Shown here: in pieces, positions 43,483 to 45,198 of the stretch
Layout: each line of letters opens with the position of its first letter
Numbering within the stretch: the stretch's first letter is position 1
Origin: Tieghemiomyces parasiticus
Lineage: Eukaryota; Kickxellomycota; Dimargaritomycetes; Dimargaritales; Dimargaritaceae
Reading direction: 5' to 3'
Assembly: GCA_027575765.1 (NCBI GenBank)
Contig: JANBPT010000313.1
Coordinates: 1-45,198, forward strand
Length of the DNA stretch: 45,198 nt
Program-made: the position numbers and the translations under genes
Notes under the pieces: model-generated
Seen by the model: the letters and a program-made list of their open reading frames with translations, nothing else
Told to the model about the DNA's origin: nothing
Databases searched by the model: none

Positions 43483-45162
43483 AAACTCCCCAGGATCTCA
43501 GTCAAAGCGCTAGCGACGGGACAGGGAGGGAGATTGCGATATAGCGAATAGTCGTTCAATTTACTCCCTCCCCCCGGTCCTTAGTCCGCTTTGGAGCGGG
43601 AGCCCCTATAACCCCCGTTGAGATGATGATTTATCTTAAACACGTTGTCCTAATCAGGATGTGGAAAACTATTTAGCTGATTCAACCACACGCATCGCTC
43701 GTAAGGCTTGTGGGTACAACGCGACTGTCAGGCTAACCGTAACTCCGAATTCACCTCTACACCTGCCCGTCTCTCTAAACCAGACTAAATCCACTTCAAA
43801 CACGATACATGGCTTTCGGGTGGCGAACATGCTGCCCTTGGGCGCGTGGCCTCTTCTCTGTATTCCGCCATCAACCCGGGGCCGGCGTCCCTGGGCATCT
43901 GTGCGCGCCGTCACCACCATCTGGCGGGCTTTTATAATAAAATCTTGCCACGCAACCTCTTCCCTCAGCAATAGTCTAAATCTATCAATCGGTTATTTGG
44001 AAGGATCATTGGGGGTCTTGTAGATTCCATAATGTGGGAAATGGTGTTTGGGGTGTGTCATTTAAGCGATCGACTACTCGGTGATCGTATGTTTTCTGAC
44101 AATTGTATCTGGGTAAGGTTATCTCTATTAACCACTTGATACTCCATGCACAGGTATACGATGGTATAGCTGGTAATTGCTTGTGAGCTTAAGGGAATGT
44201 GTTAAATGCAGGTACTAATTTCGCCTGCTCGCATTAGGAATCCTCGTTGCATAGTGTCGTGCTGAAGTCGGCTGTCATGGGATCTGAGCGGTGGCCCACG
44301 TAAGGTCATTGCGGCACCCTATGGCTAGTCTACGGAAGCAGGGTATTTTACTCATGCTTAAAAATCACGTGACTATTCATTCACCATGTGTCTCACTGGC
44401 CCGAACCATCCCCAACCCGACGACGTACTCCGAAGTGCTCTGTATCTTCTCTTTGGCCTTGTGTGTCTGGAGTTACGAGCATTGGGAAAGGACGACTCTC
44501 CTAAAGCATGCGATAAGGCGTAATCTACCGGGAAGCCGTCTAATCGAACATTAGGCCAAGCGATAGGGACCCCTTGGGAGGTGCCGTTACCCGAAGATCC
44601 CATAGGTTATAGGTAGAATCGGTAGACTGAAACCCACCTGAAGCGGATACTCCCCAATAGGTCGTATAGGGACCGAAGTGACCTTTCCCACCTGGTCGTG
44701 GCTATCTACTTCGATAGGAGCCCTCTATGCCCTCACATGAAGACAGGCGCAAGTGTTATTAAGCCTAAGGCAAGAGACGGGAAAGGGTCCCATCAGCCCG
44801 CTGACCACGCATACACCATCAGGAGCGCCATCCTCTGCGGTCTCTCAGCTGTCAGCCCCCCACCCTCGCGGTTCGGCCCAACCTACGGATCTCTTTGGCC
44901 CGTCGCCCCCCATTTACCACCGCCCCCACTCGAAATCCCCTTCCCGTCAACTAATCACCTCACTGGCCCTACAGGCCCATCCCCTTCAAGAGATTCAAGT
45001 CTACGCCGAATCCTACGTTTCGCATTAGACACCTTCCCTGAGAATCCCGGTGACCCCCTTCACTTTCATTACATTTTTCCCCTTCATCGGCCCGTTTTTC
45101 CTTTACGACGCTGTTTTTCCTTGTTTGTCTCTTTCCCTCCTTTCTGAATCCATTTCATAGCC
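43483..45162. other. Spacer after RPS18, no gene seen
   Basis: Includes the RPS18 3' end. A CACGTG in the context TCACGTGAC lies at 44366-44371. From about 44820 the plus strand becomes C/T-rich, as expected of the promoter or leader of the gene that begins at 45163. Open frames here are low-complexity. Confidence 0.5.
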
Positions 45163-45198
45163 ATGGCCTCCCGCCTGTTCCTCGCCAACGGCCTGCGA
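45163..45198 (+). CDS. Start of a gene cut off by the window end
   Basis: ATG at 45163 in the context ATAGCCATGGCC, followed by twelve codons with strong C/G third-position preference, reading MASRLFLANGLR. A long pyrimidine-rich leader precedes it, as in highly expressed fungal genes. The few residues (Arg, hydrophobic, no acid) would fit a mitochondrial targeting sequence, but the product cannot be identified. Confidence 0.5.
   Translation, partial: MASRLFLANGLR

Overview
The window looks like nuclear DNA of an early-diverging filamentous fungus. The evidence is short GT-AG introns, fungal-style genes (SEC10, a PCP1-type rhomboid, RPS0), and animal-like gene forms that many higher fungi have lost (an ARID2-like RSC9 with RFX and zinc-finger domains, and a GON4L homologue). 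A zoopagomycete such as a Dimargaritales member is my guess from gene content only. Coding DNA is GC-rich with GC-rich third positions. Spacers are long and closer to balanced composition.

Layout. 1-1660: tRNA-Arg(CCG), then a decayed mariner-type transposon. 1838-5015 (+): SEC10, an exocyst subunit in three exons. 5492-8772 (-): an ARID/RFX/zinc-finger RSC9 in three exons, convergent with SEC10. 10747-11742 (-): a mitochondrial rhomboid protease, divergent from a long-form tRNase Z at 12415-14823 (+). 14824-22627 is mostly gene-poor but holds a two-exon gene for a small secreted protein at 17513-17896 (-). 22628-23710 (+): a zinc-dependent cinnamyl-type alcohol dehydrogenase. 26229-27719 (-): a membrane protein with a cysteine-rich ectodomain and a cytosolic SH3 domain. 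29.7-31.5 kb: no gene seen. About 31.55-33.84 kb: a tandem repeat array that ends beside tRNA-Glu(CTC), followed by a second mariner-type copy. 35461-38987 (-): the GON4L-like nuclear protein. 40897-41736 (-) and 42683-43482 (+): RPS0 and RPS18, sharing a divergent promoter. 45163-end: the first codons of another gene.

The most unusual item is the array at about 31.55-33.84 kb. Its last two units are 480 bp each and in register. The two units contain at least six inverted-repeat helices, and several base pairs differ on both arms so that pairing is kept (A-T to G-C, C-G to T-A, and so on). Older, more diverged units to the left keep at least one of the hairpins. This is the pattern expected of a conserved structured RNA, or of a repeat whose cruciform is maintained. 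I could not match it to a known RNA family by eye.

The protein genes are mostly unrelated housekeeping functions: secretion, chromatin, mitochondria, tRNA maturation and translation. The one clear functional pairing is the divergent ribosomal protein pair RPS0/RPS18. Its shared spacer carries a CACGTG box and a TTTAGGG element close together. All exon calls were made by eye from splice sites and reading frame, without alignment software.
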